Shown: in pieces, positions 36,035 to 44,874 of the stretch
Layout: each line of letters starts with the position of its first letter
Position numbering within the stretch: position 1 is the stretch's first letter
Origin: QHXQ01 sp045807745
GTDB lineage: Bacteria; Acidobacteriota; Blastocatellia; Pyrinomonadales; Pyrinomonadaceae
DNA: 64,000 nt
Assembly: GCA_045807745.1 (NCBI GenBank)
Contig: JBJMGT010000035.1
Coordinates: 183,625-247,624, forward strand
Direction: 5' to 3'
Notes under the pieces: generated by a model
Told to the model about the DNA's origin: nothing
Database searches by the model: none
What the model saw: the letters and a program-made list of their open reading frames with translations, nothing else
Translations under genes and position numbers: made by a program

Positions 36035-37039
36035 TCAGGCGTGAGCGCGCAGCCCCTGCGCGATGAGCGGGACGATGCGGCGGGGGACTTCGATGGCTTG
36101 TTTGATGTGGCGGGCGTGGGTGAAGTGGCCGGCGACGTAGAGACCGGGGACGTTGGTCTCGAAGGTGTCGGGGTCGTAGACGGGCACCTGGGTTAGGCCG
36201 GCGGGGACGATCTCGACGCCGACCGCGCGCAGCAGTGTGTAGTCGGCGTCTGCGCCGATGAGGATGAAGACGGCGTGGTTGGGTAGCTCGACGGTTGGGC
36301 CGGCCTCTTGTTTGAGCCGCACGGAATCCGCTTTGATCTCTTCAACTTCAGTGAAGAACACGAGGCGCAGCCCGCCCGCCGCAATATGCGCTTCAAGCGG
36401 CCCGCGCACCCAATGTTTGATCGCGTTCAGTTTGGGGTCGCGATTCTCCCAGTCCGAACGCCAGATCGCGAGCGTTGTGTGCGCGCCTTCGTCCGCCAGA
36501 AAGAGCGCGGCTTCGGCCGCGGAGTTGCCGCCGCCGATGACGAGCACCTCCTTCTGCACGTAAGGGTATGGCTCAACGAAGCGGTGCTGCACCTTAGGCA
36601 AAGCTTCACCGGGCACGCCCAAGCGGCGCGGGTAGGCCATGGCCCCAAACGCCACAAGGATGCGCGCCGCGTGGTATTCGCCCCGCGTCGTGCGCACGAC
36701 GAAGCCTTCCGGCTCGGTGCGCGCGATACGCGTCACGGCTTCTTCCGTGTGGATGCGCAGGCGTTCGTCCAGCGCGAAGCGCACGTAATGCGACAGTAGC
36801 TCCTCGCGCGTCGGCTTCTCGCGGCACGGGCGTAAGGAATCGGGGCGCAACTCCAACTCGTTCGGCGTCGAGAAGACCGTCCGCCCGACCGGATAGCGAT
36901 AGATCGTATCCGCGATCAGCCCCTTCTCGACGACGAGATAATGCAGCCCCGCACGCGCGGCCGCATCCGCAGCCGACAGCCCGGCCGGCCCCGCGCCGAT
37001 AATCAGCAAGTCAAATTGTGCCTCGATAGTTGCTCGCAT
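36035..37039 (-). CDS. ypdA: YpdA family bacillithiol disulfide reductase
   Basis: 334 aa. The FAD-binding motif is LLIIGAGPAGLSAADAA (G15-G20). EKGLIADTIYRYP and GRTVFSTPNELELR are characteristic of YpdA. The NADPH-binding motif VIGGGNSAAEAALFLADEG lies near 165. The C-terminal part ends with GLYVAGHFTHARHIKQAI. There is no CxxC pair, which separates it from thioredoxin reductase. YpdA reduces bacillithiol disulfide in Firmicutes. It fits with bshC at 39715, although the two are not in one operon. Confidence 0.88.
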   Translation of the reverse strand: MRATIEAQFDLLIIGAGPAGLSAADAAARAGLHYLVVEKGLIADTIYRYPVGRTVFSTPNELELRPDSLRPCREKPTREELLSHYVRFALDERLRIHTEEAVTRIARTEPEGFVVRTTRGEYHAARILVAFGAMAYPRRLGVPGEALPKVQHRFVEPYPYVQKEVLVIGGGNSAAEAALFLADEGAHTTLAIWRSDWENRDPKLNAIKHWVRGPLEAHIAAGGLRLVFFTEVEEIKADSVRLKQEAGPTVELPNHAVFILIGADADYTLLRAVGVEIVPAGLTQVPVYDPDTFETNVPGLYVAGHFTHARHIKQAIEVPRRIVPLIAQGLRAHA

Positions 37040-37416
37040 CTTCGGCCTTATCCTCGCACGCGTGCGCAGCTTGCCGCAAATGACTAACGCACGAGCACCG
37101 CAGCGCTGGCCGCGACGGCGCTTGAAATGAAAGGAGAAATTTAAACATTACATAATGACGGGATAATCAGCAGTGCGCCGCTGGATGAAAAATGAGCCGC
37201 CACGAGAAAATGATTGACACAGCGCATTGCCTTCTTTATCGTGTGCGCGTCTCTTAGCTGTCTTAAGTTTGCTGGCGTGCGCCGCTGACTTCTTCACGCA
37301 GCGATCGAGCAGGCGATTGGCTTTCCGTTACACGTTAGGTCTCACAAGTCTTACTGTCACCCGCATACACACAGAGCGTTGACCATTTCAGGCCGGCGCG
37401 TGGAGGTAAGAAGATA
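37040..37416. other. Gene-free divergent spacer
   Basis: This spacer lies between ypdA (minus) and an unknown membrane-protein gene (plus) and should hold both promoters. It is AT-richer in the middle (around 37130-37170) but no clear box pair, repeat or RNA was recognised. Short frames here are not supported. Confidence 0.4.
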
Positions 37417-38607
37417 ATGTTCAATCTGGGCATTCTCGATGTGGCTATCGGATTGATCGTGGTGTATTTGCAACTCAGCCTGATTTGTACCGCATTGAAT
37501 GAACTGATCGCCTCCGTCCTGCGTCGGCGCTCGCGTAACCTTTGGCGCGGTGTCCGCGACTTGCTCGGCGACCAGCAAGGCATAGGGTTGGCCAAGGAGT
37601 TGTATGAACACCCGTTTATTCAAGCGCTCCATCGCGGCAGCAGCAAACCATCGTATCTCCCCTCACGGACGTTCGCTTTGGCCTTGATGGACTTGGTGAC
37701 CACGAAGGAGGATGGTCAGCCGGGCGACAAAGATCGACTGCTACAGTTACGCACCTGGGCCGCTCGCGTGTCTAACCTTAATGTTAAGCGCGCGTTGCTG
37801 ATTTTGATTGACGAAGCGCAAGGCGATCTCGGCAAGGCCCGCGAGAGCATCGAGACATGGTTCAATAGCTCGATGGATCAGGTCTCTGGCTGGTACAAGC
37901 AGCAGACGCAATGGATCACATTAAGCTTGGGGATCATCATCACACTGGTCGCGAACGTCGATACAGTAGCGCTCATCAACAGCCTCACGCGCGACCCGGC
38001 CGCGCGCAACGCGCTCGTCGCGGCCGCGCCCGAACTGGCCAAACAAGCGCCGTCGCCCACGCCCGCCCCTACGCCGGCTGTCACCCCCGCCGCCACACCG
38101 GCGAACACCGCCACCGGTACGCCGCTAGCATCGAGCAGCAGCAGTGCGTCGTCCGCAGATGACAGGCCGCTCAAACAGGAGGTGCAGGAGACTAAGGACA
38201 AGATCGACACTATTATGAAGTCGCTCAATAGCATCAACCTGCCCATCGGTTGGAACTTCGAGCAGAACGCGCCGCCGTGCCCGCAACCCAACGCGCAAGC
38301 GGCTGGGCCGGCGGCCGTATATTGCGCGCCGCCTTGGCCGGGAGGCGACATGGGCAGATGGGGCGCGCAGATGCGCCTGCACTTTTTCGGTTGGCTCCTG
38401 ACGGCCCTCGCCGTCTCGCTGGGCGCGCCGTTCTGGTTCGACGTGCTAAACAAATTCATCGTTGTGCGCTCGACCGTCAAGCCGACCGAGAAGAGCGGCA
38501 AGCAACCGTCGAAAGACGAGCCGCCACCTGAGGTCGAGAAGAAGCAGCCAGCGGCCGACACCGAAGCGCCGAAGCTGCCTGAGTCCGGTGAAGCACCAAA
38601 GGAATGA
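37417..38607 (+). CDS. Membrane protein of unknown function
   Basis: 396 aa. Hydrophobic segments lie at about 5-27 (LDVAIGLIVVYLQLSLICTALN), 166-188 (WITLSLGIIITLVANVDTVAL) and 322-345 (FFGWLLTALAVSLGAPFWFDVL). A Pro/Ala/Thr-rich linker (210-245) separates the second and third. The GAPFWFDVLNKF motif after the last span recurs in an uncharacterised bacterial membrane family. The C-terminal 50 residues are Lys/Glu/Pro-rich and cytoplasmic-looking. There are no enzymatic motifs. The start follows a weak GGAGG at 37401-37405. Confidence 0.6.
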   Translation: MFNLGILDVAIGLIVVYLQLSLICTALNELIASVLRRRSRNLWRGVRDLLGDQQGIGLAKELYEHPFIQALHRGSSKPSYLPSRTFALALMDLVTTKEDGQPGDKDRLLQLRTWAARVSNLNVKRALLILIDEAQGDLGKARESIETWFNSSMDQVSGWYKQQTQWITLSLGIIITLVANVDTVALINSLTRDPAARNALVAAAPELAKQAPSPTPAPTPAVTPAATPANTATGTPLASSSSSASSADDRPLKQEVQETKDKIDTIMKSLNSINLPIGWNFEQNAPPCPQPNAQAAGPAAVYCAPPWPGGDMGRWGAQMRLHFFGWLLTALAVSLGAPFWFDVLNKFIVVRSTVKPTEKSGKQPSKDEPPPEVEKKQPAADTEAPKLPESGEAPKE

Positions 38608-38678
38608 ACATCTCGGCGCGGGCCGGTTTGGCTATGACTAAAGCCGGCCCGCACGTCTGCGCCGGCCCGAAGGGTGCG

Positions 38679-38708
38679 TTGCGCCGTCTGCGGGGCGCTC
38701 GCTATAAT
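38679..38708 (+). promoter_or_regulatory. Near-consensus sigma-70 promoter for the dapA-like/bshC operon
   Basis: TTGCGC (38679-38684), 18 bp, TATAAT (38703-38708). The first plausible start codon of the next gene (TTG 38717) is nine bases after the -10 box, so the message would be leaderless or nearly so. Confidence 0.6.
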
Positions 38709-38716
38709 GGCGTAGC

Positions 38717-39718
38717 TTGAAGTCATCACGCGCCATCGGCCAAACGCCAGTCGCAAACGCCGCCAGCCCTCTGCTCGATAAGCTGCGCGGCGTTCTGCTC
38801 CCGTTCCCCACGCCTTTTACCGCCGCGGCAGAGTTCGACGCGGACGCATTACGCACCAACATCGCGCGTTGGCATGAGACGGGCGTGACGGGCTACGTGG
38901 CGCTCGGCTCGACCGGTGAGCGCGTGCATCTGGACGAGCGTGAGTATCTGTCTGTGCTTGAGACGGCACGTGCGGCCGTCGCGGAGACGCAGCTATTAAT
39001 CGCTGGCGCGGGCCAACAGAGTGTGCGCCATTCGGTGGGCGAAGTGTGCCGCGCTGCCGACGCGGGCGCGGACGCAGTGCTCGTCATCACGCCGCACTTT
39101 TATCGTGCGGCGCGCGCGCAAAACTCGCTCATAGAATTCTACACGGCGGTCGCCGACGCCGCGCCTGTGCCTGTCATCCTCTACAGCATGCCAGAGTTGA
39201 CGGGCATTGCTATCGCTCCGGAGACAATCGCGCAACTCGCCGCGCACGAGAACATCGTCGGTATCAAAGACAGCGCCAGCGACATCGTCAACTTCGCCGA
39301 GACGCTGCGGCTCGTGCCCGCAGGTTTCGCCGTGCTGACTGGTAGCGGCCCACTGCTCTACGCGGCTTTGACGGCGGGCGCGACCGGCGCGATCCTCGCC
39401 GCCGCCTGCGTTGCGCCGCAACTAGCGGTCGAAATTTTCCGCGCCACGACAAACGGTGCACACACGCGTGCGCTCGCCTTGCAGCGCACTTTCACCCCGC
39501 TTGCGCGCGCCGTCACCGCGCGTTACGGCATCGGCGGGTTAAAGCACGCGCTCGATTTGGCCGGTTACGCGGGCGGCGTGGTGCGCGCGCCGCTGCACAT
39601 GCCGACCGCAGAAGCGCGGCGCGAGATTGCGCAACTCCTATGCGATGCTCTACGTTATGCAGACGTGACCGCATCATCGGTCGCACCCGATGGTCGCAGC
39701 GCAGGAGCAAACGTGTGA
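38717..39718 (+). CDS. Dihydrodipicolinate synthase family aldolase (DapA/HOGA-like)
   Basis: 333 aa from TTG 38717. TIM-barrel lyase motifs are present: GVLLPFPTPF, GYVALGSTGERVHLDE, VLVITPHFY, VILYSMPELTGI (Schiff-base partner Tyr) and NIVGIKDSASD (catalytic Lys). The family cleaves or forms pyruvate-derived C-C bonds. DapA, 4-hydroxy-2-oxoglutarate aldolase and N-acetylneuraminate lyase cannot be separated by eye. There is no ATG near the N-terminus and no Shine-Dalgarno site, consistent with the promoter placed 9 bp upstream. Its stop overlaps bshC (GTGA), so the two are co-translated. Confidence 0.85.
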   Translation: MKSSRAIGQTPVANAASPLLDKLRGVLLPFPTPFTAAAEFDADALRTNIARWHETGVTGYVALGSTGERVHLDEREYLSVLETARAAVAETQLLIAGAGQQSVRHSVGEVCRAADAGADAVLVITPHFYRAARAQNSLIEFYTAVADAAPVPVILYSMPELTGIAIAPETIAQLAAHENIVGIKDSASDIVNFAETLRLVPAGFAVLTGSGPLLYAALTAGATGAILAAACVAPQLAVEIFRATTNGAHTRALALQRTFTPLARAVTARYGIGGLKHALDLAGYAGGVVRAPLHMPTAEARREIAQLLCDALRYADVTASSVAPDGRSAGANV

Positions 39719-41403
39719 GCACCCCCGAAGCCGCCTGTTACAGCACTCCCGAAGAAGCGGGCTTGCGCCTTGAGCCTTTGCCCTTCGCGCGCATCCCGCA
39801 GCAGACGAAACTCTTTCTAGACTATCTACGCGACCCCGTCGCGCTCCGTCGTTTCTATCCCAACGCCGTCCGCTTTCATCACGAACTTGCAGCCCGTGCG
39901 CCCGAAGTTCTAGCGGCGCACCAGACGGATCGCGCCGCCCTCTGCGCCGCACTGCACGCGCTCAACGCGGGCTGGGGCGCGGGTGCACAGACGCTGCAGC
40001 ACATCGAGCGGCTGCGGCAAGCGGACTGCGTCGCAGTCGTCTCCGGGCAACAGGTCGGGCTGTTTACGGGGCCGCTCTACACGATCTACAAGGCGCTCTC
40101 GGCCGTCAAACTCGCCGGCTGTCTGACACAGCGCGGCACACCGGCCGTGCCCGTCTTCTGGCTCGCTACTGAGGATCACGACTGGCCCGAAGTGCAGACC
40201 GCCGAAGTGATCGCCTGCGATGGTCGTCTGGCCGGCGTTGGTCTGCCCGATAAGCTGCACGCGGAAGGCACGCCCGTCGGCCGCGTCATGCTCGACGAGC
40301 AGATTAACGAGACCGTCCAACGTCTGCTCGACGTGTTGCCCGCGAGCGAGTTCTCGGCCGATCTGGCGGCGCTCGTGCGCGACGCTTACGCGCCGGGTCG
40401 CACCTACGGCGCGGCCTTCGCGCGCATGATGACCGCGCTCTGTGGCCGCTTCGGCCTCATCCTGCTCGATCCGCTCGACGCGCGGCTGAAGCAACTCGCC
40501 GCGCCGCTCTATTCGGCAGCCGCGCGCCGTGCGCCCGACATCGCCGCCGCCATCGAAGCGCGCAGCCGCGAACTCGAACAGGCGGGCTATCACGCGCAGG
40601 TGCACGCGACGGCCGATGCGTTCCCGCTCTTCCTGCACATAGACGGCGCGCGCCACGCGCTCACGCGCACCGCGCCGGGCCGCTATCGCGCGAAGGGCGC
40701 GACTGATGACACCGAATATACAAGCGAAGAACTCGCCGCGTGGGCCGCGCGTGCGCCTGAGTCTTTCAGTCCGAATGTGACTTTGCGCGCCGTCGTGCAG
40801 GACTATCTGTTGCCGACCGTCGCTTACTACGGTGGCGCGGCCGAAGTGGCTTACTTCGCGCAGACGGCGGAAGCCTATCGCGTGCTCGCACGCCCCGCGA
40901 CGCCCATCCTGCACCGGGCCAGCTTCACCCTTGTCGAGCGCCGCACCGCGCGCACGCTCGCGCGTTACGGGCTTGAGTTGACTGACTTCTTCGCCGGTCT
41001 CGACCACGTCGAAGCGCGCGTCGTCGAAGAGCACTTGGGCGCAGAGCAAGCGCGCGCCTTCGATCAGACGGAAGCGACGATCAATCAAGCCCTCGCCGAA
41101 TTACGCACGGAGTTGCAACGCTTCGAGCCGACGCTCGCCGACGCGCTCACAAAAGGCAGCCAGCGGATCGAGCACCAACTCGCGGGCCTCCGCACACGCT
41201 TTCACCGCGCGCAACTGGCCCGCGACCGCGCCGCTCATCGTCAGTTGGAACGCGCCGACACAGCGCTCCACCCCGGCAAGACCTTACAGGAGCGCCACCT
41301 CAACATCACCAGTTTGCTCGCCCGCCACGGGCGCTACTGCATCGATTGGATCTTCGACGCCATCGATCTCAGCTCGGTCGATCATCAGATTGTTTATTTA
41401 TGA
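39715..41403 (+). CDS. bshC: Bacillithiol biosynthesis cysteine-adding enzyme BshC
   Basis: 562 aa from GTG 39715, whose GTGA overlaps the upstream stop; an ATG at 39640 would sit inside the previous gene. BshC motifs are clear: TKLFLDYLRDPVALRRFYP, VVSGQQVGLFTGPLYTIYKA, PVFWLATEDHDWPEV and the late coiled-coil stretch ending LLARHGRYCIDWIFDAIDL. BshC joins cysteine to glucosaminyl-malate in the last step of bacillithiol synthesis. BshA and BshB are not in this window. Presence in a diderm with YpdA nearby supports a working bacillithiol system. Confidence 0.95.
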   Translation: MSTPEAACYSTPEEAGLRLEPLPFARIPQQTKLFLDYLRDPVALRRFYPNAVRFHHELAARAPEVLAAHQTDRAALCAALHALNAGWGAGAQTLQHIERLRQADCVAVVSGQQVGLFTGPLYTIYKALSAVKLAGCLTQRGTPAVPVFWLATEDHDWPEVQTAEVIACDGRLAGVGLPDKLHAEGTPVGRVMLDEQINETVQRLLDVLPASEFSADLAALVRDAYAPGRTYGAAFARMMTALCGRFGLILLDPLDARLKQLAAPLYSAAARRAPDIAAAIEARSRELEQAGYHAQVHATADAFPLFLHIDGARHALTRTAPGRYRAKGATDDTEYTSEELAAWAARAPESFSPNVTLRAVVQDYLLPTVAYYGGAAEVAYFAQTAEAYRVLARPATPILHRASFTLVERRTARTLARYGLELTDFFAGLDHVEARVVEEHLGAEQARAFDQTEATINQALAELRTELQRFEPTLADALTKGSQRIEHQLAGLRTRFHRAQLARDRAAHRQLERADTALHPGKTLQERHLNITSLLARHGRYCIDWIFDAIDLSSVDHQIVYL

Positions 41404-41460
41404 AGTAGTCAGTAGAAAGACGCACTGACCTACTGGCTACTGACTACTGACTACTTTTTT
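41404..41460. repeat. CTACTGA heptamer hairpin ending in T6, abutting the mutL start codon
   Basis: AGTAGTCAGTAG (41404-41415) can pair perfectly over 12 bp with 41437-41448 or, shifted by one 7-bp unit, 41444-41455. It is followed by T6 and then ATG at 41461. The form is terminator-like, with no space for a ribosome binding site. Confidence 0.8.
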
Positions 41461-43500
41461 ATGTCCAAGATTCGCGTCCTCTCAGATCATCTGGTTAATC
41501 AGATCGCCGCGGGCGAGGTGGTGGAGCGCCCCGCTTCGGTGGCGAAGGAGTTGGTGGAGAACTCAATCGACGCGGGCGCGCGGCGGCTTGAAGTTGATGT
41601 GGAGGGGGGCGGGCGCAGACTCCTGCGCGTCGTGGACGACGGCAGCGGGATGACGCGCGACGATGCGCTCTTAGCCTTCGAGCGGCATGCGACCTCGAAG
41701 ATCGCCCGCGCGGAAGACCTCTCCGCCATCCGCACGCTCGGCTTTCGCGGCGAGGCGCTCGCCTCCATCGCGTCGGTCGCGCGTGTCGAACTGGTCACGC
41801 AGATCGCAGACGAGGTTGAAGGCACGCGCGTCTTGATGGATGGCGGGCGCATGCGCGACGTGCAATCCTGCGCGCGCCCGCGCGGCACGACGATCACGGT
41901 GCGCGATCTCTTCTTCAACGTCCCGGCGCGCCGCAAGTTCCTGCGCTCCGAGGCGACCGAGAGTTATCATCTGACCAACCTCGTCACGCACTACGCGCTC
42001 GCGCATCCGGAGATCGCATTCGTCCTAACGAACAACGGGCGCGAGACTCTGCGCGCTGACCGCGCCGCAGACCTGCGCGAACGCGCCTATCAAATCTTCG
42101 GCGCGGAGTTTCTGGACGGTCTGCTCGCGGTTGAAGGCGGTCTGATGAGCGTTGCGCGCGCGCGCGGCTACGTCTCCGCGCCGCGCGAACGGCGCACGAC
42201 GCGCGACGCACAGTATCTATTCGTCAACGGGCGCTTCGTGCGCGACCGTCTGATCAGCCGCGCGCTCACGGAAGGTTTTCGCACGGTGCTGCCGCACGGC
42301 GTCTACCCGGCGGCGCTCCTGTTCCTCGACGTGCCGCTCGAAGAGGTGGATGTAAACGTCCACCCGGCGAAGACCGAAGTGCGTTTTCGTCGCGCGGCGG
42401 CCGTCGCCGACATCGTGCGCGAGAGCGTGCGCGCCGCACTCGCCGCCGCCGGCTACGTGCGTCGCGGTGTGACTGATGAAGTGCAGGACGTGCAGCTGGA
42501 TGATAGGGCAGCGCCCGCTGATTTCGCGCACGCAATAAGCAGCACAACTACAAGTGCGCGCGCAACGGATGAACTCGCAGGTCTTGCAGTTGACAATAGA
42601 GTTGAGGGACAGTCCCGACCGGATACGCTCCCGCCCGCACCGCCACAACAGGAGGCCATCGAATTCGGCTTCGCCCCGCCGCGGGAAGATTTCGCCTTCA
42701 CACATGAGTGCGCTGCGCCGCACGGACAGCATGAATCGAACGGACGTGCACAAGCCACGCAAGGCGAGCAAGCTGAGCACGCTGGCGCGAGTGAAACTTC
42801 CGCGCTGGCGGCCAGCCCGCGCCATGCTGAAGGAGCGACGCGCGGCGAGCGGCCCGCGTCGGCACTGCCGCCGCTCAACTCGATTGCCGACCGTTTGCGC
42901 GCCGTCCCGGTCGAAGCGGTCGCGCACAATATCCGCCCGCTCTATCAGCTTGAAGAAAGTTACATCGTCGCGACGGACGCCGAAGGGCTGCTGCTCATCG
43001 ATCAGCACGCCGCGCACGAACGCGTGTTGTTCGACAAGTATCGCGCGCTCGAAGCCGGGCGCACGGCGGAGGCGCAGCAACTACTCGTGCCCGAAACGTT
43101 CGATCTGACACCCGCGCAGGTCGCGGCCTTCGATACGGTCGCCGCCGAGTTGGAAGCTTACGGCTTCAGTCTCATGCGTCTGTCGGGGCGCACGGTGGCG
43201 ATCAAGGCCGTGCCGGCCGATCTGCCCGCGAGCGAGGCGCGCAACCTGTTGGCGGAAGTGCTCGATGCGGTGGACGCCGAGAAACGCGGGCGCACACGCG
43301 CTACTTTAAGCGAGCGCGTCGCGGCCTCGCTCGCCTGTCACGCTGCGATCAAAGTCAACATGCCGCTCGCGCCAGAGAAGATGTCTTGGCTGATTGATCG
43401 GCTGCTGCTGACCTCTTCGCCGACCACCTGCCCGCATGGTCGCCCCGCCATCCTGCGCCTCACCACGCGCGATATCGCGCGTGGCTTTCACCGACCCTGA
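41461..43500 (+). CDS. mutL: DNA mismatch repair protein MutL
   Basis: 679 aa. The GHKL ATPase domain has NQIAAGEVVERPASVAKELVENSIDAGA, DDGSGM, TSKI and TLGFRGEALASIASV. A disordered linker (about 340-470) precedes the dimerisation/endonuclease domain with DQHAAHERVLFDK, SLACHAAIKVNMPL, CPHGRP and a final FHRP. The DQHAx2Ex4E nuclease motif reads D at the last position. CPHGRP and ACxxAI are present, so latent nicking activity is plausible, as in organisms without MutH. It follows bshC across a heptamer hairpin. Confidence 0.96.
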   Translation: MSKIRVLSDHLVNQIAAGEVVERPASVAKELVENSIDAGARRLEVDVEGGGRRLLRVVDDGSGMTRDDALLAFERHATSKIARAEDLSAIRTLGFRGEALASIASVARVELVTQIADEVEGTRVLMDGGRMRDVQSCARPRGTTITVRDLFFNVPARRKFLRSEATESYHLTNLVTHYALAHPEIAFVLTNNGRETLRADRAADLRERAYQIFGAEFLDGLLAVEGGLMSVARARGYVSAPRERRTTRDAQYLFVNGRFVRDRLISRALTEGFRTVLPHGVYPAALLFLDVPLEEVDVNVHPAKTEVRFRRAAAVADIVRESVRAALAAAGYVRRGVTDEVQDVQLDDRAAPADFAHAISSTTTSARATDELAGLAVDNRVEGQSRPDTLPPAPPQQEAIEFGFAPPREDFAFTHECAAPHGQHESNGRAQATQGEQAEHAGASETSALAASPRHAEGATRGERPASALPPLNSIADRLRAVPVEAVAHNIRPLYQLEESYIVATDAEGLLLIDQHAAHERVLFDKYRALEAGRTAEAQQLLVPETFDLTPAQVAAFDTVAAELEAYGFSLMRLSGRTVAIKAVPADLPASEARNLLAEVLDAVDAEKRGRTRATLSERVAASLACHAAIKVNMPLAPEKMSWLIDRLLLTSSPTTCPHGRPAILRLTTRDIARGFHRP

Positions 43501-43520
43501 CCGGCCATGCAAGAAAACAA

Positions 43521-43557
43521 AACAGGCGCGCTTGAGTTTTCACTAAGCGCGCCTGTT
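43521..43557. terminator. Bidirectional terminator after mutL
   Basis: AACAGGCGCGCTT (43521-43533) pairs perfectly over 13 bp with 43545-43557. It separates mutL (plus) from a convergent small gene (minus). Confidence 0.75.
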
Positions 43558-43580
43558 CAGTTTAATTATGTCCGTAGTGC

Positions 43581-43916
43581 TTAGTGCCGATCTTGCCGGT
43601 CGTGCTTCTGCCGGTAGACGGCGCGGCTGCTGCGGTTCAACTCGCGTTGAATGCGCCGGCGCTCGCGCAGCGTGAAGCGGCCGCCGGAACGGCGCGCCCG
43701 CACTTCCTCAATTCTAATCCGCGCTTCGCGTCGTTCGATCCGGCGCGCTTCGCGCCGCGTCAACACGCTGCTGCGCACGCCTTGCCGTATGCGCCGCTGC
43801 TGGCGCGCTTCCCGTCGATTAATGCTACCCGGATAAGTTTGCTGGGCCGCCGCCGGTATGAGTAACGCGCCGCCGACTAGCACAATTGCCATCAACTGCC
43901 ACAAGATTCGTCTCAT
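43581..43916 (-). CDS. Small exported Arg-rich helical protein
   Basis: 111 aa. A signal peptide (MRRILWQLMAIVLVGGALLI, cleavage near AAAQ) precedes a highly charged helix with repeated RREAR/RRIxR elements. It ends RELNRSSRAVYRQKHD. This pattern (LTRREARRIERREARIR ... RERRRIQRELNRxSxxIYRQKHD) is known from small periplasmic proteins in many Gram-negatives, function unknown. The repeats look like a long, possibly coiled-coil, basic helix. Confidence 0.65.
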   Translation of the reverse strand: MRRILWQLMAIVLVGGALLIPAAAQQTYPGSINRREARQQRRIRQGVRSSVLTRREARRIERREARIRIEEVRARRSGGRFTLRERRRIQRELNRSSRAVYRQKHDRQDRH

Positions 43917-44036
43917 CCTTCTGCTCCTTCAAGTCCGTTAAGATTGCGGGAGAGTTATCTGTTTGACGAGCAGGGCGCAGTGAAAGTTGAGAAACTTTCT
44001 TGTAAAGAGATGACAAAGAGATTGCGCTGCGCAGAT

Positions 44037-44738
44037 TCAGAGCGCGGCCAGCGTGCGCAACAGCGCGTCCGTGTCGGTCAGATCGTCGAGCAGCGCGTCG
44101 GGTTTGTGCGCGCGCAACTCATGTGGCGCATAAGTGCGCCCCGTGGCGACGGCGACGGCGCGCGCGCCGAAATGGCGTGCGCAGGCGATGTCGTTGGGTG
44201 TGTCGCCGATGACGATGAACTGCGCGGGCGCGAGTTGCACGCCGAGTTGTTGATTGATACGCGCGGCGGCGAGCGCAGGGAGTTCGCGCCGGTCGTGCGA
44301 GTCGTCGCCGTAAGCGCCGGGGAGTTGGAAGAAGTCCGCAAGCCCGACGAGGCGCAACTTCAAGAAGGCTGCGGCTTCGACGTTGCCGGTCAGCAGGGCG
44401 GAACGATAACGCGGATGCGCCGCGATTGCCGTCAACGTCTCGTGCGCACCCGCGAGCGGCAAGTAGGGCGCGGCGTTCGTCGTGATGCGTTCAAGCTCCG
44501 CGTAGTAGTGCGCGCACAACTCGGCGCGGCGCGCGTGAATCTGCTCGTGCGTGATGCCCTCAGCGCACAATGCTTCGGCGGCGATCTGCAAGTCCGTCAT
44601 GCCGGAGACGGACAACTCCGCGAGCCGACCCGCCGTGCCGAAGACGCGCTCCAAAGCCGGCCGCGTGTAATCGAGAAACACACCACGCCGCGCCGAACGC
44701 ACCAGTGTCCCGTCCACATCCCATAAGAGCACGCGCAA
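44037..44738 (-). CDS. HAD family hydrolase (phosphatase-like)
   Basis: 233 aa from TTG 44738. Motif I is LLWDVDGTLV (DxDGT), motif II is SALLTGN (T), and motif IV is FIVIGDTPNDIACA (GDTxxD), with a helical cap between. These are C1-cap haloacid-dehalogenase phosphatases, often acting on small phosphorylated metabolites. In-frame ATGs at 44825 and 44855 exist, but the extra residues would be encoded by heptamer repeats and a spacer, so the domain-edge TTG is preferred; this choice is uncertain. Confidence 0.82.
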   Translation of the reverse strand: MRVLLWDVDGTLVRSARRGVFLDYTRPALERVFGTAGRLAELSVSGMTDLQIAAEALCAEGITHEQIHARRAELCAHYYAELERITTNAAPYLPLAGAHETLTAIAAHPRYRSALLTGNVEAAAFLKLRLVGLADFFQLPGAYGDDSHDRRELPALAAARINQQLGVQLAPAQFIVIGDTPNDIACARHFGARAVAVATGRTYAPHELRAHKPDALLDDLTDTDALLRTLAAL

Positions 44739-44743
44739 ATCAA

Positions 44744-44874
44744 GGGATGAAGGATGAGGGATGAGGGATGAATCAAAGCTGGGCCGTGTGGGCCTTGTCG
44801 CCACAGGCGATTTATCATTTAACATTTCGTCATCGTTAATTATTTCATCCCTCATCCCTCATCCCTCATCCCTT
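44744..44874. repeat. GGATGAG heptamer inverted pair flanking an 72-bp spacer
   Basis: Tandem GGATGAG/GGATGAA units at 44744-44772 face tandem CTCATCC units at 44845-44874 (period 7). The pair spans the interval between the biotin carrier gene and the HAD gene on the minus strand, and reaches into the possible start of the latter. Confidence 0.8.

Noticed and set aside
39910..41088. Long minus-strand open frame opposite bshC
   Set aside because: Shadow of a GC-rich coding strand; the + strand BshC motifs are unambiguous. The same reasoning removes many long antisense frames elsewhere.
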